Shown here: piece after piece, positions 26,239-33,902 of the stretch
How positions within the stretch are numbered: the stretch's first letter is position 1
How the letters are laid out: each line of letters opens with the position of its first letter
DNA from: Chitinophagaceae bacterium
GTDB lineage: Bacteria > Bacteroidota > Bacteroidia > Chitinophagales > Chitinophagaceae
Length of the DNA stretch: 64,000 nucleotides
NCBI GenBank assembly: GCA_019638615.1
Contig: JAHBTL010000030.1
Span: 1 to 64,000, forward strand
Reading direction: 5' to 3'
Program-made: the position numbers and the translations under genes
The notes under the pieces: model-generated
What the model was told of the DNA's origin: nothing
Database searches by the model: none
Seen by the model: only the letters and a program-made list of their open reading frames with translations

Positions 26239-26688
26239 ATGATCACTCAACATCTCATTCCGCTTTTTCAAAAAGACCTGGACAGATTAAAAGAAGAAAT
26301 TGAACTTTATTCAAAAGACGAACAACTATGGCAGCTAAAAGGGAGTATGAATAAAGCTCCCGGAAATATTTGCCTGCAGCTCGCAGGAAGTCTTCAACAT
26401 TATATCGGAGCGGTATTGGGAGATTCTGGTTATGTACGCAATAAAGACGCAGAGCTCCGGATTAAAAATGTACCCAGGGGCAAACTGTTGGAAGACATTG
26501 CGTCTGCCAGGGCGGCAGTTACAGATGCGCTGGAGCAATTATCTAAAAACGAGCTGGCCAAAAATTACCCGTTACCTGTTTTTGAAGAGGCAGTGACCAC
26601 GGAGTATTATCTTATTTATTTGCTGAACGATCTCAACTTTAATATCGGCCAGATCAGTTGCCACAGGCAGATGCTGGAAGGGATATAA
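26239..26688 (+). CDS. DinB-like (DUF1572) protein
   Basis: This 149-residue four-helix-bundle protein resembles the DinB/DUF1572 family: MITQHLIPLFQKDLDRLKEEIELY...APGNICLQLAGSLQHYIGAVLGDSGYVRNKD...EYYLIYLLNDLNFNIGQISCHRQMLEGI. His54 in LQHYIG and His144 in SCHRQ could be two of the three metal ligands of the fold. Members are often thiol-dependent transferases or stress-related proteins; no reaction can be assigned here. It is a single gene divergent from rpsA. Confidence 0.88.
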   Translation: MITQHLIPLFQKDLDRLKEEIELYSKDEQLWQLKGSMNKAPGNICLQLAGSLQHYIGAVLGDSGYVRNKDAELRIKNVPRGKLLEDIASARAAVTDALEQLSKNELAKNYPLPVFEEAVTTEYYLIYLLNDLNFNIGQISCHRQMLEGI

Positions 26689-26732
26689 GATTTGAAATTC
26701 GAAATTTGAGATTTGCCAGCAGGTTTGAGATA
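26688..26732. repeat. Dispersed word repeat, class A
   Basis: The words GATTTGAAATTCGAAATTTG, GAGATTTG and GGTTTGAGATAT start at the very stop codon of the DinB-like gene. This is the rightmost class A copy in the window. Confidence 0.7.
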
Positions 26733-26827
26733 TAAATCACTGCTATCCTTTTTGCTCCTTTAATATATTTTACAGCAGTCGCCTGAGACAAGACAATGGT
26801 GCTAAGCACACCTGCCTGACGCATAAA

Positions 26828-26858
26828 AAGGTCTTTCCTTATTACAGGGAAAGACCTT
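26828..26858 (-). terminator. Terminator of the spherulin-4 gene
   Basis: A perfect 11-bp stem (AAGGTCTTTCC, 26828-26838, with GGAAAGACCTT, 26848-26858) is followed on the minus strand by a T-rich tail. It lies 22 bases beyond the stop codon of the gene ending at 26880. Confidence 0.85.
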
Positions 26859-26879
26859 AACACCGTAGCTAAATAATCA

Positions 26880-28226
26880 TTAATAATGTTGTTTCAGGTA
26901 GCTGACTTCATTCAAAAAATAGGAAGGTAGCATATCCCAGGGATGGGGATTCAGGATATCTGATGTAACATAGATCCACCCCGCATTCCGGAAATACGCA
27001 TTATCAATATATGATTTGTATTGTGTGGAGCTTACATTATAGGGAAGTACGCCAAAGTTTTCGCGGTCGTAGTTCAATGTCCATGGATCAGGATTCCATG
27101 TTTCAAAAAAGGAGCCATTCTCATAAGTAATCAATACATCAACAACAGGATCTCCGTTGTAAACTAAAAAGCTTTCCGGGACATTGGAGCCGGGATTCGC
27201 TACCACCAGTGAATGCGGATCATGATGATCATTAATATATTCATATATCTGCTGGTAGTAGGGCTCTTTACCGGGTGTCCAGTTTGTGAGGTTGGTCATC
27301 TGGTCAAGAAAAATACCTTCTATATTAGGATACCAGGCATACCACTTATCAATATTGGACTTTACAGTATTTATAGGAATATTGCCAAAATCGGTATCTA
27401 CATACCCGATGGGATGCCCACCGGCGCTAATGAAATTGTTGATAGCAGTAACATAAGCCGGATCCGCAGCAGCTCCCGGTCCGCTGGCCGGGTTAATGAT
27501 CGCCCAAACACGATCCTGCTGGACTGCAGCAGCAGCATTGAGCGTATTCCAATAACCCGGTGAAGTAACGGGGTTAAAATAAGCAGGAACCAGTACATTC
27601 AACTGATCTGTTAAACCGGTTGGCGGAGGCGTTCCGAATATAGCAGCATTTCCCGAAACAGGTATACGGCTTCTGAGGGCAAAAGAGCTATTGATATCCC
27701 AGGCGCCTACTCTTATAGCATTTGCCACTGTTCCAAGAGCTGACTTAAATACGCTTACCTCCAGCACCGTACTGCCTGCAACTGATGCCACGGAGGTGGC
27801 TCCTAAAGCGTTCCATGTAAACCCTGTTCCTGTAGAGGAAAACAGCGCTCCGTTCTCAATAAGAAAGTCGAAGCCTTCAGACGTCCACACATCTGCATTA
27901 AATCCTGTAAGGGCATTATAATCTGCATCAATAAAAAGGTCATAATAAGGCCCCATACCGGTTCCCTGAACCAGGAAATAGAACTTTGAAGCGTCATGCG
28001 CTACTTTCAATACCGTTGTGCTTTGCCCGGTGGCAGTAGCAACAGCAGGCACTCCTGCCCAATCTGAGGCATTACCGTCAACTGTTATAGATACAAAAGA
28101 CGGTGAACCCGAAGAACGCGCTGATTTAGCTGACATTGCAGCATCCTCTACAAAACGGGCATTCTTGGTACAGGAAACGATTCCAAGTAAACCCACGATG
28201 AACGTGTTTAAAATAAGCCTTTTCAT
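26880..28226 (-). CDS. Spherulin-4 (GH135-like) family lipoprotein with N-terminal CBM9-like domain
   Basis: The 448-residue lipoprotein precursor has its lipobox Cys at about 19 (LLGIVSC). Residues about 44-190 look like a CBM9/DOMON-type ligand-binding domain (ITVDGNASDWAGVPAVATA...DLFIDADYNALTGF...EVSVFKSALG). Residues about 208-448 match the spherulation-specific family 4 barrel: LNVLVPAYFNPVTSPGYWNTLN, VWAIINPASGPG, AGGHPIGYVDTDFGNIP, NIEGIFLDQMTN. The fungal member Sph3 (GH135) hydrolyses galactosaminogalactan. Sph3 has an Asp-Glu pair where this protein has Asp308-Gln309, so activity is uncertain. It lies 342 bases after the preceding gene of the sugar locus and has its own terminator, so it may have its own promoter. 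Confidence 0.85.
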   Translation of the reverse strand: MKRLILNTFIVGLLGIVSCTKNARFVEDAAMSAKSARSSGSPSFVSITVDGNASDWAGVPAVATATGQSTTVLKVAHDASKFYFLVQGTGMGPYYDLFIDADYNALTGFNADVWTSEGFDFLIENGALFSSTGTGFTWNALGATSVASVAGSTVLEVSVFKSALGTVANAIRVGAWDINSSFALRSRIPVSGNAAIFGTPPPTGLTDQLNVLVPAYFNPVTSPGYWNTLNAAAAVQQDRVWAIINPASGPGAAADPAYVTAINNFISAGGHPIGYVDTDFGNIPINTVKSNIDKWYAWYPNIEGIFLDQMTNLTNWTPGKEPYYQQIYEYINDHHDPHSLVVANPGSNVPESFLVYNGDPVVDVLITYENGSFFETWNPDPWTLNYDRENFGVLPYNVSSTQYKSYIDNAYFRNAGWIYVTSDILNPHPWDMLPSYFLNEVSYLKQHY

Positions 28227-28568
28227 AAATTGAAGGTTTTAGTTAAAGAAAAATGTTTAGAAATTTTCCGGCAGGCATTGTGATATGACGCCATTACAAT
28301 ATCTTCCCAGAGAGTAAAAGGAATGTAGCTCCGGGCACAATCACCCGGTTTCTTATAAGTTCAGGAGTTGTTTTTACAATAATCTATGACATAGTATCCT
28401 TCGGGGCACTAGTAGTGAGACGGGAGTACGGAACAGGTATAGCGCAATTTTATTGCTGGCTGTATCTTTTGATCAGTATTTTAATGTAAGCTTTGGCTGT
28501 TCAAAAAGAATAATCAATCGGTTGATATGGCTTCTTTCCATTATTCATCAATAATTTTCACGCGGTGC
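28227..28568. other. Intergenic region upstream of the spherulin-4 gene
   Basis: These 342 bases have no open frame, clear hairpin or consensus promoter that I can point to. The length, unusual inside this otherwise tightly packed locus, suggests a separate promoter for the spherulin-4 gene. Confidence 0.4.
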
Positions 28569-28931
28569 TCACAGCGGAGCAGCGTTCACAACGAATGCTT
28601 CTTTCTCCTTGTTAAAATCCAGGATTTTATAAAACTCAATTTTTACCTGTCTTATAAACGGCGCCTGTTGCGCAAATAAAGCTTCATGCGCCTCGTTTTC
28701 TTTGAACAGGTCAAGGGCTTTGCAAGCTGTTCCCATATCGGGAAATTCACACTGCCATATCAATGCGTTTACCGGTTCACCGGCAGAAAGCACCTGCATT
28801 CTTTTACCTTCAGGCAAACCCGGTTGACTTTTTTCCAGTCGTGCAAAGTCCTGCTCCAATGCCATGAAGGCTTCTTCATGGCAGGGATCGAACTGCTGGA
28901 TGATGCGCATTACAATACTCATGTCTTTCAT
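28569..28931 (-). CDS. Small dimeric alpha/beta-barrel (NIPSNAP-like) protein
   Basis: This 120-residue cytoplasmic protein has the pattern of a ferredoxin-like dimeric alpha/beta barrel: a first strand (MSIVMRIIQQFDP), helix (HEEAFMALEQDFARLEKS), strands (RMQVLSAGEPVNALIWQCEFPD), helix (MGTACKALDLFKENEAHEALFAQQAPFI) and last strand (QVKIEFYKILDF). Such domains bind small ligands or act as mono-oxygenases or isomerase-like enzymes. I cannot name a reaction. It follows the PIG-L gene by 20 bases and is part of the sugar operon, so an accessory role in sugar handling is likely. ATGs at 28919 and 28910 are alternative starts. Confidence 0.7.
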   Translation of the reverse strand: MKDMSIVMRIIQQFDPCHEEAFMALEQDFARLEKSQPGLPEGKRMQVLSAGEPVNALIWQCEFPDMGTACKALDLFKENEAHEALFAQQAPFIRQVKIEFYKILDFNKEKEAFVVNAAPL

Positions 28932-28951
28932 TTTTTAATGATGCTCGTTCC

Positions 28952-29830
28952 TTAGCTGCTGTTTTTTCCGAAAACGTAAACCTGGTCGCAGGGCCTGCCG
29001 GTTGCAAGCAGTTCCTGCAACAGCTTTGCCCGGGTCCGTATCCCTGTTTTATACACTTCTTCTACCTGGCTTATATAATACTTGAAAGCGTAGTGTATCA
29101 TCAGCTCGGGGTCGAACTCAAAGGTTTTTACGGTAAGCGCATGGCGCCGGACAAAATGGTATATCCTTTGTTGCTCTGCCGGAGTTGCGATGCCTCCGTA
29201 AGGTTTATCTTCCTGGAAATAGAAAGTAGCTTTGGCAGCGTCCACTGTTTCAGCAGCAACGGCTATTGCCGCTTCGCGTACAATAAAATGGTCAATGTGT
29301 TCTTTGAATGCCACGGGAAAGACCAGTGCAGTATCCTCCCTGCACGACAATTGTCTTATCCTGTCTTTCATCCTTGCAAATATTTGCTTGTCCTGCTCGT
29401 TAAAGTCTTCGTACATGCCATGCGGGAATTCCATTTCGCTGTCTTCTAAAATTTTACCGCGAACAAAACATTCGTTTTCGCCGACAAGCTCATAAGTATA
29501 ATTAAACACGCCAAGCAATTCATCCAGACAGCCCTGGTCTTCAAGCAGCCTTTTACCTGTTGCCAGCTTGATCCTGTCTAAGCTCTGGTCTGCATTTCCG
29601 GAACCGGTCCTAGCCAGATAATTACTCCGGGAAAACAATATCTTGATATGAAACTTTTTGGTACCTAATAATCCTGCATTGCACAGCTCATTCACATAGC
29701 CTCCAAGCATAAAAAGGAAATCATCGAAGTGAGGTGAGAATACAATGATATTGGACTCGAGGATCACTTTTTCGATTGACGTAACAGCCTCGCCTGTTCT
29801 AATCCATTTTTGTTCGATACTTTCATTCAT
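28952..29830 (-). CDS. PIG-L (LmbE-like) family deacetylase
   Basis: This 292-residue cytoplasmic enzyme has the zinc-site motifs of N-acetylglucosaminyl deacetylases: SPHFDDFLFMLGG (His34, Asp36, Asp37), which replaces the usual PHPDDE, and HIDHF (His178, Asp180, His181). The usual Glu after PHxDD is Phe here. PIG-L enzymes remove the acetyl group from N-acetyl-hexosaminides; the archaeal chitin pathway uses a relative (Dac) together with a GlcN6P deaminase. No signal peptide is seen, so it would act on imported sugar. It lies between the PfkB kinase gene (24 bases upstream) and a small unknown, within the polysaccharide locus. Confidence 0.88.
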   Translation of the reverse strand: MNESIEQKWIRTGEAVTSIEKVILESNIIVFSPHFDDFLFMLGGYVNELCNAGLLGTKKFHIKILFSRSNYLARTGSGNADQSLDRIKLATGKRLLEDQGCLDELLGVFNYTYELVGENECFVRGKILEDSEMEFPHGMYEDFNEQDKQIFARMKDRIRQLSCREDTALVFPVAFKEHIDHFIVREAAIAVAAETVDAAKATFYFQEDKPYGGIATPAEQQRIYHFVRRHALTVKTFEFDPELMIHYAFKYYISQVEEVYKTGIRTRAKLLQELLATGRPCDQVYVFGKNSS

Positions 29831-29854
29831 TGTTTATTGTTTCAATTCTTCAAA

Positions 29855-30931
29855 TTATAGTGAACATTCATTTACCTGCCTGAAAAGGGCCGCAAACCGC
29901 TTCCCTGTGTCTGTGCTTTCAGAGAATGATCTTAATACATTTGCATTGGCGGACGGATGAATCGTATCAGGAGATGTAACAGCATAAGCAGCAAGCAGAT
30001 TTCCCAATGATATAGCATCCGGTTCCGGATCTGCATGAAGGGACAGCCCGCAACACAGTCCACAGATGGTGCCGGACAGAAAAGCGTCTCCTGCTCCGGC
30101 AGTTGATATAGCGTCCACGCGATAAGCCGGCTGATGAAAAATATCGTTGCCGGTAAAAGCATATACTCCGCCCGGTCCATCCGTTACCAAAACGGATATC
30201 GAAGGATTTTCACTGTACAATACCTGCACGCATTGCTCAATAACTTCCGTTTTCGAAACATTGGTTACCGACAGGTTCGAAATACTTTCAGCTTCATCTA
30301 TATTTATAGACAGTATATCGGTTAATGCAAACCCTCCCTGTTCCCTGAAAGCAGCCACTTCACCTGAAAGCAGGGAAGCGATATTCAGGCTTTTTCGTTT
30401 TCTGCCATGCTCCAGCAGCCGGATGCGTGCATCAAGCGGCACTTCAGGCACAGACAATACTATTTCTTTGCCGCTATGATCTGCACCGGAAAAATATTCG
30501 TCAATATCGCCTGCAGTCATCAGGGAGGAAGCGCTATTGCCGGTTGTAATATTTCCTCCCGTTTTGTCGGGGTATTGAAAGCATACGCTGAACAAAGTGC
30601 TGTACCCGGGAATGACTTTTACACCTGCCATATCCATACCCGTTGAACGCATTTGCTCAACCAGCGATTTGCCTGTTTCATCATCTCCTACTTTACCAAC
30701 AGGATGCACGTCAAACCTACCCGGTGCGCCTAAAAGCGTGGCTATATAGTGTAGTATGATATGCTGCTTGCAATAATCTTTGAACGGCAGCAATGCTCCC
30801 AGCCTGCTCTCATTTCTTCCCAGCGTATGATTTTGCTCTAAAAGAAAAAACATACCGGAGCCAATCCCTCCTGTACCAATGATGCTTTTATACGCATAGT
30901 CTTCGGTATGTACAGCGCACAGTTTATTCAT
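29855..30931 (-). CDS. PfkB family carbohydrate kinase
   Basis: This 358-residue cytoplasmic sugar kinase has the PfkB signature 2, ISTAGAGDAFLSGTICG, with catalytic base Asp282. The N-terminal glycine-rich stretch is IIGTGGIGSGMFFL and the ATP-region pattern is VLVTDGPGGVYAF (about 247-259). Its start overlaps the stop of the NagB-like gene by 4 bases (ATGA), which implies translational coupling, and the PIG-L deacetylase follows. The simplest pathway is deacetylation, phosphorylation and deamination of an imported amino sugar. The exact hydroxyl phosphorylated is unknown. Confidence 0.9.
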   Translation of the reverse strand: MNKLCAVHTEDYAYKSIIGTGGIGSGMFFLLEQNHTLGRNESRLGALLPFKDYCKQHIILHYIATLLGAPGRFDVHPVGKVGDDETGKSLVEQMRSTGMDMAGVKVIPGYSTLFSVCFQYPDKTGGNITTGNSASSLMTAGDIDEYFSGADHSGKEIVLSVPEVPLDARIRLLEHGRKRKSLNIASLLSGEVAAFREQGGFALTDILSINIDEAESISNLSVTNVSKTEVIEQCVQVLYSENPSISVLVTDGPGGVYAFTGNDIFHQPAYRVDAISTAGAGDAFLSGTICGLCCGLSLHADPEPDAISLGNLLAAYAVTSPDTIHPSANANVLRSFSESTDTGKRFAALFRQVNECSL

Positions 30932-31833
30932 ATGAACAGGTCTTCAAATTGAAGATCAGGATCTTCTGAAACAGGGTGTGATGCTGTTTCCTTCGTTGCC
31001 GTGATCAATGCATCCGCATGCTCCTGCAGCAACGTTATGGGATACTCGGTCGTTGGTTCAGAAAATAAAGCAACCCTAAGAGCAGTTTGCTTCCAGGCAC
31101 CGGTATCGCTGAACAGTCTTATTTTTTTTGCTGAAAGGCATTCCTTTAATCCCAATGTAACAGACATGGGAGGAACGAACTGGTAAGCCGTACCAAATGT
31201 CCGTTGCGCCAACGCAATGATGGTATCATAATTATTTTCCTGGATGCGGATGGTTGAGTTCCTCAGATCTTCAAGCGTGATGTGGCTAAAGGGATTTCTC
31301 CGGGCCTGGTTGTATGCAATATGCCCGTCCTGTCCCCAGCCCCCGTAAGTGATATCAACAGGCGCCTCATTGATCCTGCTTTTTATTTCGGGGATATTTT
31401 CTGCATTCAGCCAGTGACGGTTTTTAACAGGAACCGCCAGCGCTTCTTTTACCGGGCCATAAAAATGCCTTTCCATGAAACCCCGGAAATTATACGGATG
31501 TCTCCGGGGCAATTCCCTGCCCTGCCAGTCCAGGCATTCGTCCATATGAAAGACCACCAGCTTTTGCAGGCTCACATTTTCAGCATTGACGAGGTCTGTA
31601 AACGGCTTATACCAACAGGATGGTCCACAGGGGATGATCGCCCTCGTTTCCCTGTTTTTTGCATTATTCAGTTGTATCTCATCAACCAGTTCCTGCGCCA
31701 TCAATATTCCCATCGCCCGGGAATCGGCAACAATACGCAACGGTACTTTCCTTTCCGGGTGGTTCTCTAACTGGCCGGAAGGTATCTTACACCAGGTGTA
31801 AAGCTCCTTTGGAGTAATGAATGATTTTGTCAT
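30928..31833 (-). CDS. NagB-like glucosamine/galactosamine-6-phosphate deaminase-isomerase family protein
   Basis: This 301-residue cytoplasmic protein of the NagB/6-phosphogluconolactonase fold shows VFHMDECLDW (Asp98, equivalent of the NagB proton-transfer Asp72) and GGWGQDGHIAYNQA (Asp169, His171). The late stretch MSVTLGLKECLSAKKIRLFSDTGAWKQTALRVALF also follows NagB. The Glu148 of E. coli NagB corresponds to Gln176 here, and the usual G-I-G before DGH is GGWG. NagB converts GlcN6P to Fru6P and ammonia; relatives act on GalN6P. Coupled to the PfkB kinase by a 4-base overlap, 33 bases after the GH36-like gene. The changed residues suggest an altered substrate or mechanism. Confidence 0.85.
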   Translation of the reverse strand: MTKSFITPKELYTWCKIPSGQLENHPERKVPLRIVADSRAMGILMAQELVDEIQLNNAKNRETRAIIPCGPSCWYKPFTDLVNAENVSLQKLVVFHMDECLDWQGRELPRRHPYNFRGFMERHFYGPVKEALAVPVKNRHWLNAENIPEIKSRINEAPVDITYGGWGQDGHIAYNQARRNPFSHITLEDLRNSTIRIQENNYDTIIALAQRTFGTAYQFVPPMSVTLGLKECLSAKKIRLFSDTGAWKQTALRVALFSEPTTEYPITLLQEHADALITATKETASHPVSEDPDLQFEDLFI

Positions 31834-31866
31834 GGCTTTTAAGAATTGTGCAGGCTGTATGAAAGC

Positions 31867-33891
31867 CTACAGCGGAACGGCATCCAGTATTTTTACTTCA
31901 AATGGTTCAAGGGTAATTGTAAAATGACGGCCCTGCGCCACCGGCTGCTCCTTACCTGTTTCTTTTCTTGCATTCGAAAATGCATAATCCGTCATTGCAT
32001 GATCCGGGATATCAAACAGGCGGGCAACATCCACCTCGAAACTTTGCTTTTTATCTGAAGGATTTCTCAGGCTCACGTACCCGCCTTTTTCCGACCAGGC
32101 TGCATAGCCGTATACTTCGTCTTTTGCAGGATCGCCGCCCACCCAATGTACATCAGGCATCAGGTCTGCTTTGCTTCTTGCCCATTCAATTGCCTGCTTC
32201 AGGCAATCCCAGTTTGCCGTATTCAGCTTATGCGGGTTCACATACATTTCCTGCAGGCTTGTGCCTGTTGCAAAAAACGACCAGATCTCATCTGCTATAT
32301 CCTTGTCATCCATTTCCAGCTTACCCGGAATGCCCTGGTCAGCAATGCACAGCCCGTGATACATCAATGCGCTTAAAGGGTAAAAGGGCGCCCGTTGCAC
32401 TACATTCCGGTATGTCTGCCCGTCCCTGTAATTCATCCACTGCTGGCGTTTGGGGCCTTTACCGCCAAGACCGGTGTCATCTCCTGCCCGCCAGATCACA
32501 TCACCGTGATACAGCCAGTAAACAGAAGGCCATGTGCCGATGGTGAGGCTCAGGAAAAGATCAGGCTTTAAAGCGCGTAATTCATGAATAAGCCGGAGCA
32601 TGGCTTCCACATCTTTCTGATATTGACCGGTAACGCCACCGGTACCATTGCCTGCACCAAGCCCGTCAAACTTAAACATGGATACATTGTATTTTTTAAT
32701 GAAGTCAGCCGTTACTTCGCTGAACCGTTTGTAATAAACAGGGCCGGCTAATGAAAACCCGTTCTCATTGGTTTCGAAAGGCGGATTTTGCTTTGCGCCA
32801 TATTCCAGGCGTTGCGGCTTGCGGATATCATATCCACCCCAGGGCGACATCCATACACCGATGCCGGCCCCATATTGCAGGGCAGCATTCCTTACATTGG
32901 TAAATCCGTCCGGGAACCCTTTATGGAACTGCCAGAGTGTTTTATAATCATCCCAGCCATCATCAAACAAAAAGGCATTCATGGGAACATTTCTTTTCGT
33001 AATAAGGCTGTCGCCCCATACTTTGATCCTGTCCAGGCACAGGCTGTCGTTCAGGATTCTGTCTGCATAAGATAGGTCGTACCAGGAATTATAATGCAGC
33101 AACTGGCGATAGGTATTTGTTCTTTCCCGCTCTAAATAGTAAAGAAACCCCCTGCGCAACTGTTTTGCAGGCGTAACGCCCCATACTGAACTGACTGCAA
33201 ATGTTTCGCCGGGCACAAGCGGCAGGGCACGGGGCAACAACAGCACAGACACGGTTTTGCTTTGCTCAAATTTGCTCAATGGATTTTCCACGGCAAAGAA
33301 CATCGTTTGGTATGTTACAGGCGACCCATCAACTGTGCCCTGTTTTTTTACCGGGATGGCGGCAGGGAAACTGATCACCCGGAATTTTGTAATGTCAATT
33401 TCCTTACCGGGCGTAAAGGAAAGCGTTTGCCTGACATAATTGGAGCCGTTTCTAAGCTCCGCTTTCCATTCTACCTGTAAAGCAGTTTGAGCATTTTCCA
33501 ATACTGCTGTTACCATTTTCCCATCTGCACGCCGGCCTTCTGTTCTTTCACCGGGATCACCCGGCAGGCTGGCAGCAGTTACCTCATCCTTCAGCGTAAA
33601 ATCATTGGAAGTGAGCAGGGTTCCATTGGCAAGCAGCAACGAGAACAGGGGCGTACCTGCCGGAAGTGTTACGGCCTGTTTGTTTACTTTATCGCGGAAA
33701 GCGGCCAGCCGGATTTTTTTGTTTGCCTGCCGGATCTCCATTTTTAAAATATCATTTTCCAGCACTGCCTGCTGCGCTTCCGACACAACGGTTGCGTTGC
33801 CCGGCTGCTTACCCAGGTATGATACCTGGGCGTTCGATATAGAGACGGTAGTGATTGTACACAATAGTAAAATAAAGGCTTTGCGTATCAT
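31867..33891 (-). CDS. GH36-like alpha-glycosidase (alpha-galactosidase / alpha-N-acetylgalactosaminidase type)
   Basis: The 674-residue exported enzyme has a signal peptide (MIRKAFILLLCTITTVSISNAQ). The N-terminal beta-sandwich (about 25-245) is followed by a clan GH-D-like barrel with LFDDGWDDY (Asp310-Asp311), GIGVWMSPWGGY, the probable nucleophile Asp409 in MFKFDGLGAGNG and a probable acid/base Asp in WRAGDDTGLGG (about 471-472). A C-terminal beta domain (about 590-674) follows. Proteins of this type are sometimes annotated as enterotoxin by old homology. The clan cleaves alpha-linked galactose or GalNAc with retention. It sits between the PKD lipoprotein and NagB-like genes, 11 and 33 bases away. 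Confidence 0.8.
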   Translation of the reverse strand: MIRKAFILLLCTITTVSISNAQVSYLGKQPGNATVVSEAQQAVLENDILKMEIRQANKKIRLAAFRDKVNKQAVTLPAGTPLFSLLLANGTLLTSNDFTLKDEVTAASLPGDPGERTEGRRADGKMVTAVLENAQTALQVEWKAELRNGSNYVRQTLSFTPGKEIDITKFRVISFPAAIPVKKQGTVDGSPVTYQTMFFAVENPLSKFEQSKTVSVLLLPRALPLVPGETFAVSSVWGVTPAKQLRRGFLYYLERERTNTYRQLLHYNSWYDLSYADRILNDSLCLDRIKVWGDSLITKRNVPMNAFLFDDGWDDYKTLWQFHKGFPDGFTNVRNAALQYGAGIGVWMSPWGGYDIRKPQRLEYGAKQNPPFETNENGFSLAGPVYYKRFSEVTADFIKKYNVSMFKFDGLGAGNGTGGVTGQYQKDVEAMLRLIHELRALKPDLFLSLTIGTWPSVYWLYHGDVIWRAGDDTGLGGKGPKRQQWMNYRDGQTYRNVVQRAPFYPLSALMYHGLCIADQGIPGKLEMDDKDIADEIWSFFATGTSLQEMYVNPHKLNTANWDCLKQAIEWARSKADLMPDVHWVGGDPAKDEVYGYAAWSEKGGYVSLRNPSDKKQSFEVDVARLFDIPDHAMTDYAFSNARKETGKEQPVAQGRHFTITLEPFEVKILDAVPL

Positions 33892-33902
33892 GATCGTTCT
33901 TG

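Noticed and set aside
26007-26246. 79-codon minus-strand frame upstream of rpsA
   Set aside because: It overlaps the start of the DinB-like gene and has no recognisable features.
32788-33075. Frames opposite the GH36-like gene
   Set aside because: They are shadows of a long, conserved enzyme.
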